Positions 13,957-23,038 of a stretch of 43,842 bases of DNA are shown here, piece by piece. Under the pieces are notes generated by a model. The model was not told where the DNA came from, did not search any database, and saw only the letters and a list, made by a program, of their open reading frames with translations. Each line of letters begins with the position of its first letter. The stretch's first letter is position 1. This DNA comes from Streptacidiphilus neutrinimicus. Lineage in GTDB: Bacteria > Actinomycetota > Actinomycetes > Streptomycetales > Streptomycetaceae. The stretch is taken from NCBI RefSeq assembly GCF_000787815.1, contig NZ_BBPO01000007.1, positions 133,118-176,959 on the forward strand, read 5' to 3'. Made by a program: the position numbers and the translations under genes.

Positions 13957-14867
13957 GCCTCGTCAGCCCCCTTCTGGTGGTCGATCGCAAGCGGGGAGGA
14001 GTCGGAGGGCGTGGCGTCCGTGGGGACGGCGTCCAGCGGGCCGTCCTCGTCCTCGGGGCGGCGCAGCACCGCGACGGAACCCGAGACGGTGGTGATCTTC
14101 AGGCGGCTGGTGCCGGAGCCGAGGGTGCCGGTGATGCGCTTGGCCCCCCAGTTGCTGCTGACCTGGAGCTGATCGAAGGAGGAGGAGACGGAGCCGCTGG
14201 TGGTGTCGGCCCGGACCTGCGTGTCCGCGGGGGCGGGGATGCGGACGGCCACCTCGCCGGAGACATTGGTCAGCTCCACGTCGGCGGCCGCCGGACGGTC
14301 GAGGTCGACCGTCATCGCGCCGCTGACGCTGTTGGCCTTCAGCGCGCCGCTGGTTCCGGCGAAGACGGTGAGCGCGCCGGAGACAGTGTTGATCTTAAGC
14401 CCTCCAGAGGTGCCGTGGGCCTCAACGGTGCCGGAAACCGTGTTCGCGTCGACCGGACCGCTCACCCTGACCAGCGTCACGCCGCCGCTGGCCGTATTGG
14501 CGTGGACCCGGCCGGCGATGCCCGACACGACCGTGTCGGACGAGGCCGAGCCGACCTCCACGTCGACGCCCGCGGGGACGACGAGGGAGACCACGGCCCG
14601 GCGCTTCTGACGCCAGCCCTCGATCCAGCGGGTGAGGGACTTCCACTGGAAGTCCTTCCACTGGAGATCCTCGTACGTGATCAGCAACTCCCCGTCGTCC
14701 ACCGTGACTTCGAGCGGAGCGCCGTCGATCTCCGAGATCTCCAGCCGGGCGGGCGCCTCGCCGGCCACGACGTTGACCGCGCCGGCGAGCGTGCGCACCT
14801 TGACCCGTCGCACCGGCTCGCCGAACGTGATCTTCTGCGGCGCGCTGACGGTCCACTTCTCGGACAT
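13953..14867 (-). CDS. DUF4097 family beta-helix-like protein
   Basis: A 304-residue protein. After an N-terminal strand-rich part (about 1-110) it has repeated V-S-G / T-S-G turns (TASGG, NTVSGTV, NTVSGAL, NSVSGAM, LTNVSGEV, DTTSGSV, TTVSGSV) that mark the DUF4097 right-handed beta-helix-like repeat. No signal peptide or membrane segment is seen, so it is probably cytoplasmic. The family is linked to envelope-stress and antibiotic-responsive operons in other bacteria, usually beside PadR- or PspC-type genes. The ATG at 14867 has a GGGGAG ribosome site; the upstream promoter region carries two operator-like repeats. Confidence 0.87.
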   Translation of the reverse strand: MSEKWTVSAPQKITFGEPVRRVKVRTLAGAVNVVAGEAPARLEISEIDGAPLEVTVDDGELLITYEDLQWKDFQWKSLTRWIEGWRQKRRAVVSLVVPAGVDVEVGSASSDTVVSGIAGRVHANTASGGVTLVRVSGPVDANTVSGTVEAHGTSGGLKINTVSGALTVFAGTSGALKANSVSGAMTVDLDRPAAADVELTNVSGEVAVRIPAPADTQVRADTTSGSVSSSFDQLQVSSNWGAKRITGTLGSGTSRLKITTVSGSVAVLRRPEDEDGPLDAVPTDATPSDSSPLAIDHQKGADEA

Positions 14868-14912
14868 GCCTGACTCCCCGATGAACGACTGGATGGACAC
14901 CTGTCGCTATTC

Positions 14913-14951
14913 ACGATATATCGCGCAGGTCGAGAGTCAAGCTATATCGCG
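14913..14951 (-). promoter_or_regulatory. Promoter and operator-like repeats of the DUF4097-padR operon
   Basis: On the minus strand TTGACT (14940-14935) and TATCGT (14918-14913) are spaced by 16 bases, 46 bases before the ATG. CGCGATATA occurs twice in the same orientation (plus-strand positions 14943-14951 and 14917-14925), 26 bases apart, one beside the -35 and one on the -10. This placement is ideal for repression, most simply by the PadR protein of the same operon. Confidence 0.6.
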
Positions 14952-15005
14952 AAACTCAGGGTCGTGTCAGGGTCGACCCCTACGCGTCCCAGCCCAGTCC
15001 CAGTC

Positions 15006-15188
15006 CTAGTCCTCGTCGTCCTCGTCGTCGAGTCGGGCCAGCCAGGTGGCCAGGCGCTCGATCGGCACCTCGAACTCGGGGTTGATGTCGACGAACTCCT
15101 GCAGCCGGTCGGCCAGCCAGTCGAAGCTGACCTCCTCCTCGCCACGGCGGCTCTGCAGTTCCTCGATGCCTCGGTCGGTGAAGTACAT
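15006..15188 (-). CDS. DUF6104 family small protein
   Basis: A 60-residue acidic protein (MYFTDRGIEELQSRRGEEEVSFDWLADRLQEFVDINPEFEVPIERLATWLARLDDEDDED). It is mostly helical and highly conserved in streptomycetes next to kgd. Its role is unknown. The ATG at 15188 has a GGGAGAA ribosome site; the open frame upstream runs through the kgd terminator hairpin and is not part of the gene. Confidence 0.82.
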   Translation of the reverse strand: MYFTDRGIEELQSRRGEEEVSFDWLADRLQEFVDINPEFEVPIERLATWLARLDDEDDED

Positions 15189-15208
15189 CCAGTTCTCCCA
15201 AGCGGAGG

Positions 15209-15238
15209 GCCCGGCCCCGCGCGAACGCGGGACCGGGC
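15209..15238. terminator. kgd terminator
   Basis: A 13-bp stem with one mismatch (15209-15221 with 15226-15238) and a CGAA loop, placed between the kgd stop and the DUF6104 ribosome site. Confidence 0.75.
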
Positions 15239-15276
15239 CGTCGTTACTGCCCAAACCCTATGACAGGGCCGCTACG

Positions 15277-18200
15277 TCAGAGCGAGAACACCTCGTCGAC
15301 CAGCGCGGCCTGCTCCGCCGCGTGGCGCTTGGCCGAGCCGACCGCCGGGGCCGAGGAGGCCGGGCGGGCGACGCGACGCAGACGGCCACGGTCAGCCGAG
15401 GGGCCGACGACGACGTCGAGGTGGTCGACCAGGTTGAGCGCGATGAACGGCCAGGCGCCCTGGTTGGACGGCTCCTCCTGCGCCCAGACGTACTGGACGT
15501 TGGTGCCGTAGCGCTTGAGCTCCTCCTGGAGCTCCGCGACCGGGAGCGGGTAGAGGCGCTCGACGCGGACGATCGCCGTGTCGGTGATGCCGCGCTCGGT
15601 GCGGGCAGCCTCCAGGTCGTAGTAGAACTTGCCCGCCGTGATGACGACCTTGCGGACGTTCGCCGGGTCGACCGTGGTGTCGCCGATGACCGGGCGGAAG
15701 CCGCCGGACAGGAACTCCTCGGTCTTGGACGCCGCCGCCTTCAGACGCAGCATCGACTTCGGGGTGAAGACGATGAGCGGCTTGTGGTGCGGGTTGTGCG
15801 TCTGCCAGCGCAGCAGGTGGAAGTAGTTCGACGGCAGCGTCGGCATGGCGACCGTCATGTTGTTGTCCGCGCACAGCTGCAGGAAGCGCTCCGGGCGCGC
15901 GGACGAGTGGTCCGGCCCCTGGCCCTCGTAACCGTGCGGGAGCAGCAGGGTGACGCCGGACGTCTGGCCCCACTTGGTCTCCGAGGAGGAGATGAACTCG
16001 TCCACGATGGTGGAGGCGCCGTTGACGAAGTCACCGAACTGGGCCTCCCACATCACCAGCGCGTCCGGACGGGCCAGCGAGTAGCCGTACTCGAAGCCCA
16101 TCGCCGCGTACTCGCTGAGCAGCGAGTCGTAGACGGTGTAGCGGGCCTGGTCCTCCGCCAGGTACAGCAGCGGGGTGTAGTCCTCGGCGGTCTTGTTGTC
16201 GACCAGGACCGCGTGGCGCTGACCGAAGGTGCCGCGGCGGCTGTCCTGGCCGGCCAGGCGCACCGGGTGGCCCTCCATCAGCAGCGAGCCGATGGCGAGG
16301 GTCTCGCCCATGGCCCAGTCGATGGTGCCGTCCTCGACCATGGTGGCGCGGCGCTGCAGCTGCGGCAGCAGCCGCGGATGCACGGTCAGCCAGTCCGGCA
16401 GGGCGACCTGGGACTCGGCGATGCGCTTGACCATCTCCTGGGAGATGCCCGTCTGCACCGCGACCGGGAAGGTGGCCTGGGGCCGCTCGGAGACGGCCGG
16501 GCTGGGCACCGTCGCCGCGGCGCGGACCTCGGTGAAGACCTTCTCGAGCTGGTCCTGGTAGTCCTTGAGCGCCTGCTCGGCCTCTTCCAGGGTGATGTCG
16601 CCGCGACCGATCAGGCCCTCGGTGTAGAGCTTGCGCACCGAGCGCTTCTTGTCGATCAGCTCGTACATCAGCGGCTGGGTGAACGACGGGTTGTCGGCCT
16701 CGTTGTGACCGCGGCGGCGGTAGCAGATGAGGTCGATCACGACGTCCTTGTGGAACGCCTGGCGGAACTCGAAGGCGAGCCGCGCCACGCGGACCACGGC
16801 CTCCGGGTCGTCGCCGTTGACGTGGAAGATCGGCGCCTCGACCATGCGGGCCACGTCGGTGCAGTAGGTGCTGGACCGGGAGGCCGTCGGCGCGGCGGTG
16901 AAGCCGACCTGGTTGTTGATGACGACGTGCACGGTGCCGCCGGTGCGGTAGCCGCGCAGCTGCGACATGTTCAGGGTCTCCGCGACGACGCCCTGGCCGG
17001 CGAAGGCCGCGTCCCCGTGGATCTGCAGCGGCAGCACGTCGAACGAGTCGCCGGCCTTGTCGAGGATGTCCTGCTTGGCGCGGGCGATGCCCTCGACGAT
17101 CGGGTCGACCGCCTCCAGGTGGGAGGGGTTGGCCGCGAGGGAGACCTTGAGGGTCTCGCCGTCCAGGCCGGTGAAGGTGCCCTCGGACCCGAGGTGGTAC
17201 TTCACGTCGCCGGAGCCGTGCATCGACTTCGGGTCGAGGTTGCCCTCGAACTCGCGGAAGATCTGCGCGTAGGACTTGCCGACGATGTTGGCCAGCACGT
17301 TCAGGCGGCCGCGGTGGGCCATGCCGATGACGGCCTCTTCGAGGTGCGCCTTGGCGGCCGAGTCGAGGACGGCGTCCAGCAGCGGGATGACGGACTCGCC
17401 GCCCTCCAGCGAGAAGCGCTTCTGGCCGACGTACTTGGTCTGCAGGAAGGTCTCGAACGCCTCGGCGGCGTTGAGACGGCGCAGGATGCGCAGCTGCTCC
17501 TCGCGCTCCGGGCGGTCGGTGCCGCGCTCGACGCGGGCCTGGATCCACCGGCGCTGCTTCGGGTCCTGGATGTGCATGTACTCGATGCCGACGGTGCGGC
17601 AGTACGAGTCGCGCAGCACGCCGAGGATGTCACGCAGCTTCATCATGGTGTGACCGGCGAAGCCGCCCACCGCGAACTCGCGCTCGAGGTCCCACAGCGT
17701 CAGGTCGTGCGCCTGGACGTCGAGGTCCGGGTGCTTGCGCTGCTTGTACTCGAGCGGGTCGGTGTCGGCCATCAGGTGGCCGCGGACGCGGAAGGAGTGG
17801 ATCAGCTCCATCACGCGGGCGGTCTTGTTGACCTCGTTGTCGTGGGTACGGGCGACGTCCGTGGCCCAGCGCACCGGCTCGTAGGGGATGCGCAGCGACT
17901 CGAAGATCTTGTCGTAGAACTCGCCCTTGCCCAGCAGCAGCTGGTGGATCGTGCGCAGGAACTCGCCCGACTGGGCGCCCTGGATGACCCGGTGGTCGTA
18001 CGTCGAGGTGAGAGTCATCACCTTGGAGACGCCCATGGCCGCCAGGGTCTCCTCGGCGGAGCCCTGGAACTCGGCCGGGTACTCCATCGAGCCGACGCCG
18101 AGGATGGTGCCCTGGCCGGGCATCAGGCGCGGGACGGAGTGGACGGTGCCGATGCCGCCGGGGTTGGTCAGCGAGCAGGTGACGCCGGAGAAGTCGTCGA

Positions 18201-19113
18201 CCGTGAGCTTGTTCTGGCGGGCGCGGCGGACGATGTCCTCGTAGGCCTGCCAGAAGCCGAAGAAGTCGAGGGTCTCGGCGTTCTTGATGGCCGCGACGAC
18301 CAGCTGGCGGTCGCCGTTCGGCTTGGTCAGGTCGATCGCCAGGCCGAGGTTGATGTGCTCGGGCTTGACCAGGAAGGGCTTGCCGTCCTTCTCCTGGAAG
18401 CCGTGGTTCATCGCGGGCATCGCCTTGATCGCCTGGACCATGGCATAGCCGATGAGGTGCGTGAAGGAGACCTTGCCGCCGCGGGCGCGCTTCAGGTGGT
18501 TGTTGATGACGATGCGGTTGTCGATCAGCAGCTTCGCGGGGACGGCGCGGACGCTGGTCGCGGTGGGCATCGAGAGCGAGGCGTCCATGTTCGCCACGAT
18601 CCGGGCGCTGGGGCCCTTCAGTGCGACGAGCTCAGGTCCTGACGGGGCCTCGGCGGGGGCGGTCACAGTGGTGCTGTCCTTAACGGTGTCGGCAGGTTGG
18701 GCCGGAGCAGCTGCACGCGGGGTCTGCGTGGGCGCTGCGGGCTCGGGAGTCAGCGGAGCGGGCGGAGCGGGAGCGGCGGCGGGGGCCGGAGCGGCCGGCG
18801 CGGCCACGGGAGCGGCCGGCGCGGGTACCGCTGCAGCTGCCGGGGCCGCGGGCGTCTTCGACGCAGCGGTCACGGCGACGGCGGGAGCACCCGGGCTCGG
18901 GGTCGCCTGCGCCGGCTGGGCCGTCTGTGCGGTCTGGGCGTGCTTGTAGTCGGCGAAGAAGTCCCACCAGGCCCGGTCGACCGAGTTCGGATCCTGGAGG
19001 TACTGCTGGTAGATCTCGTCCACGAGCCACTCGTTGGGGCCGAACGCGGCTCCCGGGCCGGCATCGGCCGTAGTGGCAGGTGAGCTGTTCGTGTTTGGGG
19101 ACTGTGGAGACAC
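15277..19113 (-). CDS. kgd: Multifunctional 2-oxoglutarate metabolism enzyme (E1 with fused E2 domain)
   Basis: A 1278-residue actinobacterial enzyme that acts as E1 of the 2-oxoglutarate dehydrogenase complex and also has decarboxylase and carboligase activities in relatives. It has an N-terminal helix ([30 protein letters not shown]), an Ala/Pro linker (about 65-150), an E2-type acyltransferase domain lacking a lipoyl domain ([10 protein letters not shown], catalytic His near 372), then the thiamine-diphosphate E1 part ([43 protein letters not shown] near 702, NNQVGF). It is full length. The GTG at 19113 is chosen because [11 protein letters not shown] matches the usual start and AAGAGGG lies upstream. 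GarA-type regulation is known in relatives; no garA is in the window. Confidence 0.96.
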   Translation of the reverse strand: MSPQSPNTNSSPATTADAGPGAAFGPNEWLVDEIYQQYLQDPNSVDRAWWDFFADYKHAQTAQTAQPAQATPSPGAPAVAVTAASKTPAAPAAAAVPAPAAPVAAPAAPAPAAAPAPPAPLTPEPAAPTQTPRAAAPAQPADTVKDSTTVTAPAEAPSGPELVALKGPSARIVANMDASLSMPTATSVRAVPAKLLIDNRIVINNHLKRARGGKVSFTHLIGYAMVQAIKAMPAMNHGFQEKDGKPFLVKPEHINLGLAIDLTKPNGDRQLVVAAIKNAETLDFFGFWQAYEDIVRRARQNKLTVDDFSGVTCSLTNPGGIGTVHSVPRLMPGQGTILGVGSMEYPAEFQGSAEETLAAMGVSKVMTLTSTYDHRVIQGAQSGEFLRTIHQLLLGKGEFYDKIFESLRIPYEPVRWATDVARTHDNEVNKTARVMELIHSFRVRGHLMADTDPLEYKQRKHPDLDVQAHDLTLWDLEREFAVGGFAGHTMMKLRDILGVLRDSYCRTVGIEYMHIQDPKQRRWIQARVERGTDRPEREEQLRILRRLNAAEAFETFLQTKYVGQKRFSLEGGESVIPLLDAVLDSAAKAHLEEAVIGMAHRGRLNVLANIVGKSYAQIFREFEGNLDPKSMHGSGDVKYHLGSEGTFTGLDGETLKVSLAANPSHLEAVDPIVEGIARAKQDILDKAGDSFDVLPLQIHGDAAFAGQGVVAETLNMSQLRGYRTGGTVHVVINNQVGFTAAPTASRSSTYCTDVARMVEAPIFHVNGDDPEAVVRVARLAFEFRQAFHKDVVIDLICYRRRGHNEADNPSFTQPLMYELIDKKRSVRKLYTEGLIGRGDITLEEAEQALKDYQDQLEKVFTEVRAAATVPSPAVSERPQATFPVAVQTGISQEMVKRIAESQVALPDWLTVHPRLLPQLQRRATMVEDGTIDWAMGETLAIGSLLMEGHPVRLAGQDSRRGTFGQRHAVLVDNKTAEDYTPLLYLAEDQARYTVYDSLLSEYAAMGFEYGYSLARPDALVMWEAQFGDFVNGASTIVDEFISSSETKWGQTSGVTLLLPHGYEGQGPDHSSARPERFLQLCADNNMTVAMPTLPSNYFHLLRWQTHNPHHKPLIVFTPKSMLRLKAAASKTEEFLSGGFRPVIGDTTVDPANVRKVVITAGKFYYDLEAARTERGITDTAIVRVERLYPLPVAELQEELKRYGTNVQYVWAQEEPSNQGAWPFIALNLVDHLDVVVGPSADRGRLRRVARPASSAPAVGSAKRHAAEQAALVDEVFSL

Positions 19114-19336
19114 GGCGGCAACCGCCCTCTTCCGCTTCCGTGTGGATGGTGGACAGCGGGTAGTAAGGCTACGCCTCCGCCGCACGTCCGCGCAGGTCCC
19201 GCAGACCAAGGGTCGCCCAGATCACAGTCCGGCCGCAAACAATGGCCGGAAAACGAGGTTAGAACTCGGGCGTGATGGGGGAGAACGAAGGGTTGTTCGT
19301 TCGGATCCCACCGCCCGATCCGGGCGTTCTTGCGGT

Positions 19337-20491
19337 TCAGGGGTGGCCGTGCGAGACGATCGCCTGCGGTCGGCGCGGCCCCGGCAGTTCGACGCGGATC
19401 AGACAGCCGAGCGGCGAGTCGGCGACGGCGATCGTCCCCTCGTGCAGCTCGACCGCCCAGCGGGCGATGGCGAGCCCCAGTCCCGTGCCGCCGTCGGAGC
19501 CAGGACCCTGCGCGGTGGCGCTGCTGCCGCGGCCGAATCGCTCGAAGACCCGCGCGCGGTCCTCGGGGGAGATCCCGGGGCCCTCGTCGGCCACGTCGAC
19601 CTGGAGGCCGCCGCCCTGGACCGGGCGGGCGCGCACGGTGACGATGCCGTCCTGCGGGCTGTGACGGCAGGCGTTGTCGACCAGGTTGGCCACGACCTGG
19701 TGCAGCCGCTCCGGGTCGGCCGTGGCGGCGAGGCCGGGGGCGACGTCGAGGCGCAGCGAGACGTCCGTGCGGCGCTTGCTGGCGCCGCCCGAGACGGAGC
19801 CGTCCACGGTCAGCCCGCGCAGCACGCCGGCCAGGAACGGCTCGACGTCGAACGGGCGCATCTCCAGCGAGTCGGCGCCGTCGGCCAGCTTGGACAGGTC
19901 CAGCAGGTGCGCGACGAGCCGGCCGAGCCGTTCGGTCTGCTCGAGCGCGGCGGCCATGGTGGCCGGCTCCGGGGTCACCACCCCGTCGACCACGTTCTCC
20001 AGCACCGCGCGGAGCGCGGCTATCGGGGTGCGCAGCTCGTGCGAGACGTTGGCGATCAGCTCCCGGCGCTGCCGGTCGGCCGCGTCGAGGTCGTCCGCCA
20101 TGGTGTTGAACGCGTGCGCCAGCTCGCCGACCTCGTCGAGCGAGCGGGTGTGCACCCGCCGGGTGTAGTCCCCGGCCGCCATGGCCCGCGCGGCCGCGGT
20201 CATCTCCCGCAGGCCCGAGGTCATGCTGTGCGCGAGGAACTGCGTGACCAGCAGCGAGGCGATCACGGAGAAGACCATGACCACCCGGATCTGGGTGGAC
20301 GAGTTCAGCGCCAGCACCACCATCAGCGTGGAGATGCAGACCGAGATCAGCACCACCACGTTGAGCTTGGCCTTGACCGAGCGCAGCGGGTCGAGCGGAC
20401 GCAGCCCCGCCCAGAACCGCTCGGCGCGGCTCACCTCGATGGGCGGTGGCGCGATCGTGCGGCCCTGTCGGGCGGGGTTGCGGCGGCTCAC
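19337..20491 (-). CDS. Membrane sensor histidine kinase
   Basis: A 384-residue kinase of an OmpR-type two-component system. Two membrane helices (about 42-62 and 69-89) are separated by only a few residues, so there is almost no extracellular sensor. A HAMP domain follows, then the phosphorylated His151 (ANVSHELRTPIAAL), N box (NLVDNACRHSP), G1 (DEGPGI) and G2 (GTGLGLAIAR). The GTG start overlaps the stop of the response regulator gene (GTGA), so the pair is co-translated. It lies directly upstream of kgd on the same strand, with about 220 bases between them. The signal is unknown; the minimal sensor suggests sensing within the membrane. Confidence 0.93.
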   Translation of the reverse strand: MSRRNPARQGRTIAPPPIEVSRAERFWAGLRPLDPLRSVKAKLNVVVLISVCISTLMVVLALNSSTQIRVVMVFSVIASLLVTQFLAHSMTSGLREMTAAARAMAAGDYTRRVHTRSLDEVGELAHAFNTMADDLDAADRQRRELIANVSHELRTPIAALRAVLENVVDGVVTPEPATMAAALEQTERLGRLVAHLLDLSKLADGADSLEMRPFDVEPFLAGVLRGLTVDGSVSGGASKRRTDVSLRLDVAPGLAATADPERLHQVVANLVDNACRHSPQDGIVTVRARPVQGGGLQVDVADEGPGISPEDRARVFERFGRGSSATAQGPGSDGGTGLGLAIARWAVELHEGTIAVADSPLGCLIRVELPGPRRPQAIVSHGHP

Positions 20492-21222
20492 GGTGTCGGG
20501 GCCTCCAGGGCGTAACCGACGCCGTGCACGGTCCGGATCCAGGCGGCGCCGATCTTCCGGCGCAGCGCCTTGACGTGGCTGTCGACGGTGCGGGTGCCGG
20601 ACGCGTCGGTCCAGTCCCACACCTCGGCCAGCAACTGCTCGCGGGTGAGCACCGCGCGCGGCTGCTGCGCCAGGCAGACCAGCAGGTCGAACTCGGTCGG
20701 GGTGAGGTGCACGTCGTCCCCGGAGACCCGGACGCGGCGCTGCACGTGGTCGATCTCCAGCTCGCCGAGGCGCAGCGTGCCGCCGGCGGGCGCGCGGGCC
20801 GCGAGCTGCGCCCGCTCGACGCGGCGCAGCAGCACGTTGACCCGGGCCGCGAGCTCGCGCATGGAGAAAGGCTTGGTCATGTAGTCGTCCGCGCCGACGC
20901 CGAGCCCGACCAGCATGTCGGTCTCGTCGTCACGTGCGGTGAGCATCAGCACGGGGACCGGGCGCTGCGCCTGGATCCGGCGGCAGACCTCCAGCCCGTC
21001 GAAGCCGGGCAGCATCACGTCGAGCACGACCAGGTCGGGCTGCCAGGTCTGGAAGCAGTCCACCGCCGTCGGGCCGTCGTGCGAGACGGCCACGCGGAAG
21101 CCCTCGGCGCCGAGACGGGCCGCGATCGACTCGGCGATCGTCGGCTCGTCCTCCACGACAAGGACTCTCCGCTGGTTTCCCAGGCCATTGTTCGTCTGCT
21201 GCTGTACATCCGTCACGGTCAC
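20488..21222 (-). CDS. OmpR/PhoB-family response regulator
   Basis: A 244-residue regulator. The receiver domain (about 18-130) has the acidic pocket (VVEDE), the phosphorylated Asp68 (LVVLDVMLPGFDGLE), the conserved MLTAR threonine and TKPF lysine. The C-terminal winged helix (about 145-240) has ELEIDHVQRRV, LTPTEFDLLVCLAQQPRAVLTREQLL and the RTVDSHVKALRRKIG recognition helix. It starts at GTG with GGGGGCGG upstream and overlaps the kinase gene. Targets are not evident. Confidence 0.94.
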   Translation of the reverse strand: MTVTDVQQQTNNGLGNQRRVLVVEDEPTIAESIAARLGAEGFRVAVSHDGPTAVDCFQTWQPDLVVLDVMLPGFDGLEVCRRIQAQRPVPVLMLTARDDETDMLVGLGVGADDYMTKPFSMRELAARVNVLLRRVERAQLAARAPAGGTLRLGELEIDHVQRRVRVSGDDVHLTPTEFDLLVCLAQQPRAVLTREQLLAEVWDWTDASGTRTVDSHVKALRRKIGAAWIRTVHGVGYALEAPTP

Positions 21223-21435
21223 GCCACCGCCCCCAGGGCCTCTGCGTTCTCCGGCCCGAGCTTGTTCAGGCCTTCCGGGTCATACGGTTCGTACGGTGCC
21301 CCCGCCCCATCCTGTTCAGTCCGCTTCTTCGCCGCCGTTCGGCAGCGTAGGGACCGGACGGCCGCTGTGGTGGGCCGACGTCGGATAAACCGACCCTTCG
21401 GGGGGTGGCACGGGCAGGACCATACCGTGAGTAAC

Positions 21436-22143
21436 TTAGCCGCGCGAGGACAGGTACACGACATCGGGAACCCCGCGTTCCACATGCACCGGCACCTCTA
21501 TCACCTCAATTCGGGCGAATCGGGCGCGCAACCTGGCTTCGAAAGCGGGGGAATGTGCTGCGCTCCACACCGCGAGCACCCCGCCGTCGGCAAGGGTCCG
21601 GTCCAGCAGGTCGAGGCCCGTGTCGGAGTACAGCGAGTCGTTCGCCTCGGTGACGGTCCAGTCCGGCCCGTTGTCGATGTCGAGGCAGAGCGCGTCGTAG
21701 CGGTCCTCGGTCGTGCGCAGGTGATCCAGCAGGTCGGCGTGCACGATCTCGGTCCGCGGATCCGCGTGTCCGCCGCCCGCGAACGGCGCCAGCGGCGCCG
21801 CGTCGCGCGTGTGCCAGTCGATGATCGCCCGCTCCCGCTCCACGACGGTGATCCGCCCCGGCCGCCGGTCCTGCGCCGCCTCCGCGAGCGAGAAGCCGAC
21901 GCCGAGCCCGCCGATCAGCAAGTGCGCTCCGCGCGCGCCGTCGAGGGCGTCCAGGGCGGCGCTGACCAGCAGGCGCTCGGAGCGCCCGTCGGAGGTGTCC
22001 ATCAGGAACGTCCCGTTGGCGATGATCTCGAAGTGCGGCCCGCGGCGGCGCAGGGCGACCTCGCCGAACGGGCCGTCGCGACGGTCGAGCAGCTCGGGCG
22101 TGTCGTCGTGCTGCGGGGGCCTGCCGGCGTGGTGGGTGGACAT
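21436..22143 (-). CDS. Spermidine-synthase-like (SAM-dependent) protein
   Basis: A 235-residue class-I methyltransferase-fold protein related to spermidine synthases. The SAM/decarboxy-SAM binding loop is [15 protein letters not shown], followed by [14 protein letters not shown] and the acidic motif [15 protein letters not shown]. The key aspartate pair of true polyamine synthases is not clearly conserved, so aminopropyl transfer is uncertain and methylation or another activity is possible. The start is 22143 or, with three more residues, 22152; neither has a strong ribosome site. It is divergent from the DUF1028 gene with a gap of only about 70 bases. Confidence 0.75.
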   Translation of the reverse strand: MSTHHAGRPPQHDDTPELLDRRDGPFGEVALRRRGPHFEIIANGTFLMDTSDGRSERLLVSAALDALDGARGAHLLIGGLGVGFSLAEAAQDRRPGRITVVERERAIIDWHTRDAAPLAPFAGGGHADPRTEIVHADLLDHLRTTEDRYDALCLDIDNGPDWTVTEANDSLYSDTGLDLLDRTLADGGVLAVWSAAHSPAFEARLRARFARIEVIEVPVHVERGVPDVVYLSSRG

Positions 22144-22211
22144 GGGCACCATCGTGCCCGACCGGACAGTTCGATGGCCCCGGTCCGGCGCTGGCGGGCA
22201 GGCTGCCGCGC

Positions 22212-22949
22212 ATGACCTTCTCTGTGATCGCACACGACCCGGCGACCGGAACGACCGGCGTCGCGGTGGCCAGCTGCGTCCTGGCCGTGGGCGCGCGCGT
22301 CGCGGCGGCGAGGCGGGGCGTCGGCGCCGCGGTCGGCCAGGCCTCCTCGCCGCTGTGGCACCGGGACGCGGCGCTCGACCTGCTGCTCCGGGGCGCCGCT
22401 CCGGACGACGCGGTGGCGGCGGTGGCCGCGCTGCCGGAAGCGGACGACCGGCAGCTCGCCGTGGTGGACGTGCGCGGCCGCGTCGCCGCCTGGACGGGGC
22501 CGGGCTGCGACGGCGAGGCCGGGCACCGCGTCGGCGAGCACGTCTCGGTCCAGGGCAACACGCTCTCCGGCGGCGTGCTCGACGCCCTGTGGGCGGGGTG
22601 GTACGCGGCCGCCCCGGGGCTGCCGCTCGCGGAACGCCTGCTCGCCGCGCTGGCAGCCGGTGACGCCGCGGGCGGGGACCGGCGCGGACGTCAGTCGGCG
22701 GCCCTGTTCGTCGTGGGCGACGACGAGCCGGTCGACCTGCGGGTGGACGACGCGCGGGCGCCCGTGGCCGAGCTCGGCCGGCTGCTGGCCGTGGACCGGG
22801 CGCACCGGCTGTTCCGCGAGGCCTACGGCCACTACCGCGAGGGCGAAGCGGCCGAGGCCGTGCCGCTGCTGCGCCGGGCGCAGGAGCTCGCGCCCGGCGA
22901 CGGGCTGATCGCCACCTGGGCGCCGCGGATCCTCGGCGTCGAGGGCTGA
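22212..22949 (+). CDS. DUF1028 family (Ntn-hydrolase-like) protein
   Basis: A 245-residue protein. It begins [44 protein letters not shown], the family signature with an N-terminal nucleophile-hydrolase-like fold, and includes [14 protein letters not shown] and RQSAALFVV. The C-terminus adds a TPR-like helix pair ([24 protein letters not shown]) seen in some relatives. Family activity is unestablished. Its stop codon overlaps the ClgR-type box of lon. Confidence 0.85.
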   Translation: MTFSVIAHDPATGTTGVAVASCVLAVGARVAAARRGVGAAVGQASSPLWHRDAALDLLLRGAAPDDAVAAVAALPEADDRQLAVVDVRGRVAAWTGPGCDGEAGHRVGEHVSVQGNTLSGGVLDALWAGWYAAAPGLPLAERLLAALAAGDAAGGDRRGRQSAALFVVGDDEPVDLRVDDARAPVAELGRLLAVDRAHRLFREAYGHYREGEAAEAVPLLRRAQELAPGDGLIATWAPRILGVEG

Positions 22950-22964
22950 TCGCTCAGAGCGAAC
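22947..22964. promoter_or_regulatory. ClgR-type activator box upstream of lon
   Basis: TGATCGCTCAGAGCGAAC fits the published corynebacterial ClgR consensus (WNNWCGCYNANRGCGWWS) at every position as I recall it. It lies 74 bases before the lon ATG. ClgR is known to activate lon and clp genes in streptomycetes. The box overlaps the end of the DUF1028 gene. Confidence 0.7.
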
Positions 22965-23038
22965 AGTGAGCGGGGAACATTATCGGGGTCATGAACCTTT
23001 AGTCCAGGTAACTCAACTTGCATGACCGGGGAGAAATC

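Noticed and set aside
15046-18642. A 1198-codon open frame on the plus strand
   Set aside because: It is fully antisense to kgd, has no family similarity or ribosome site, and is an artefact of GC-rich codon use.
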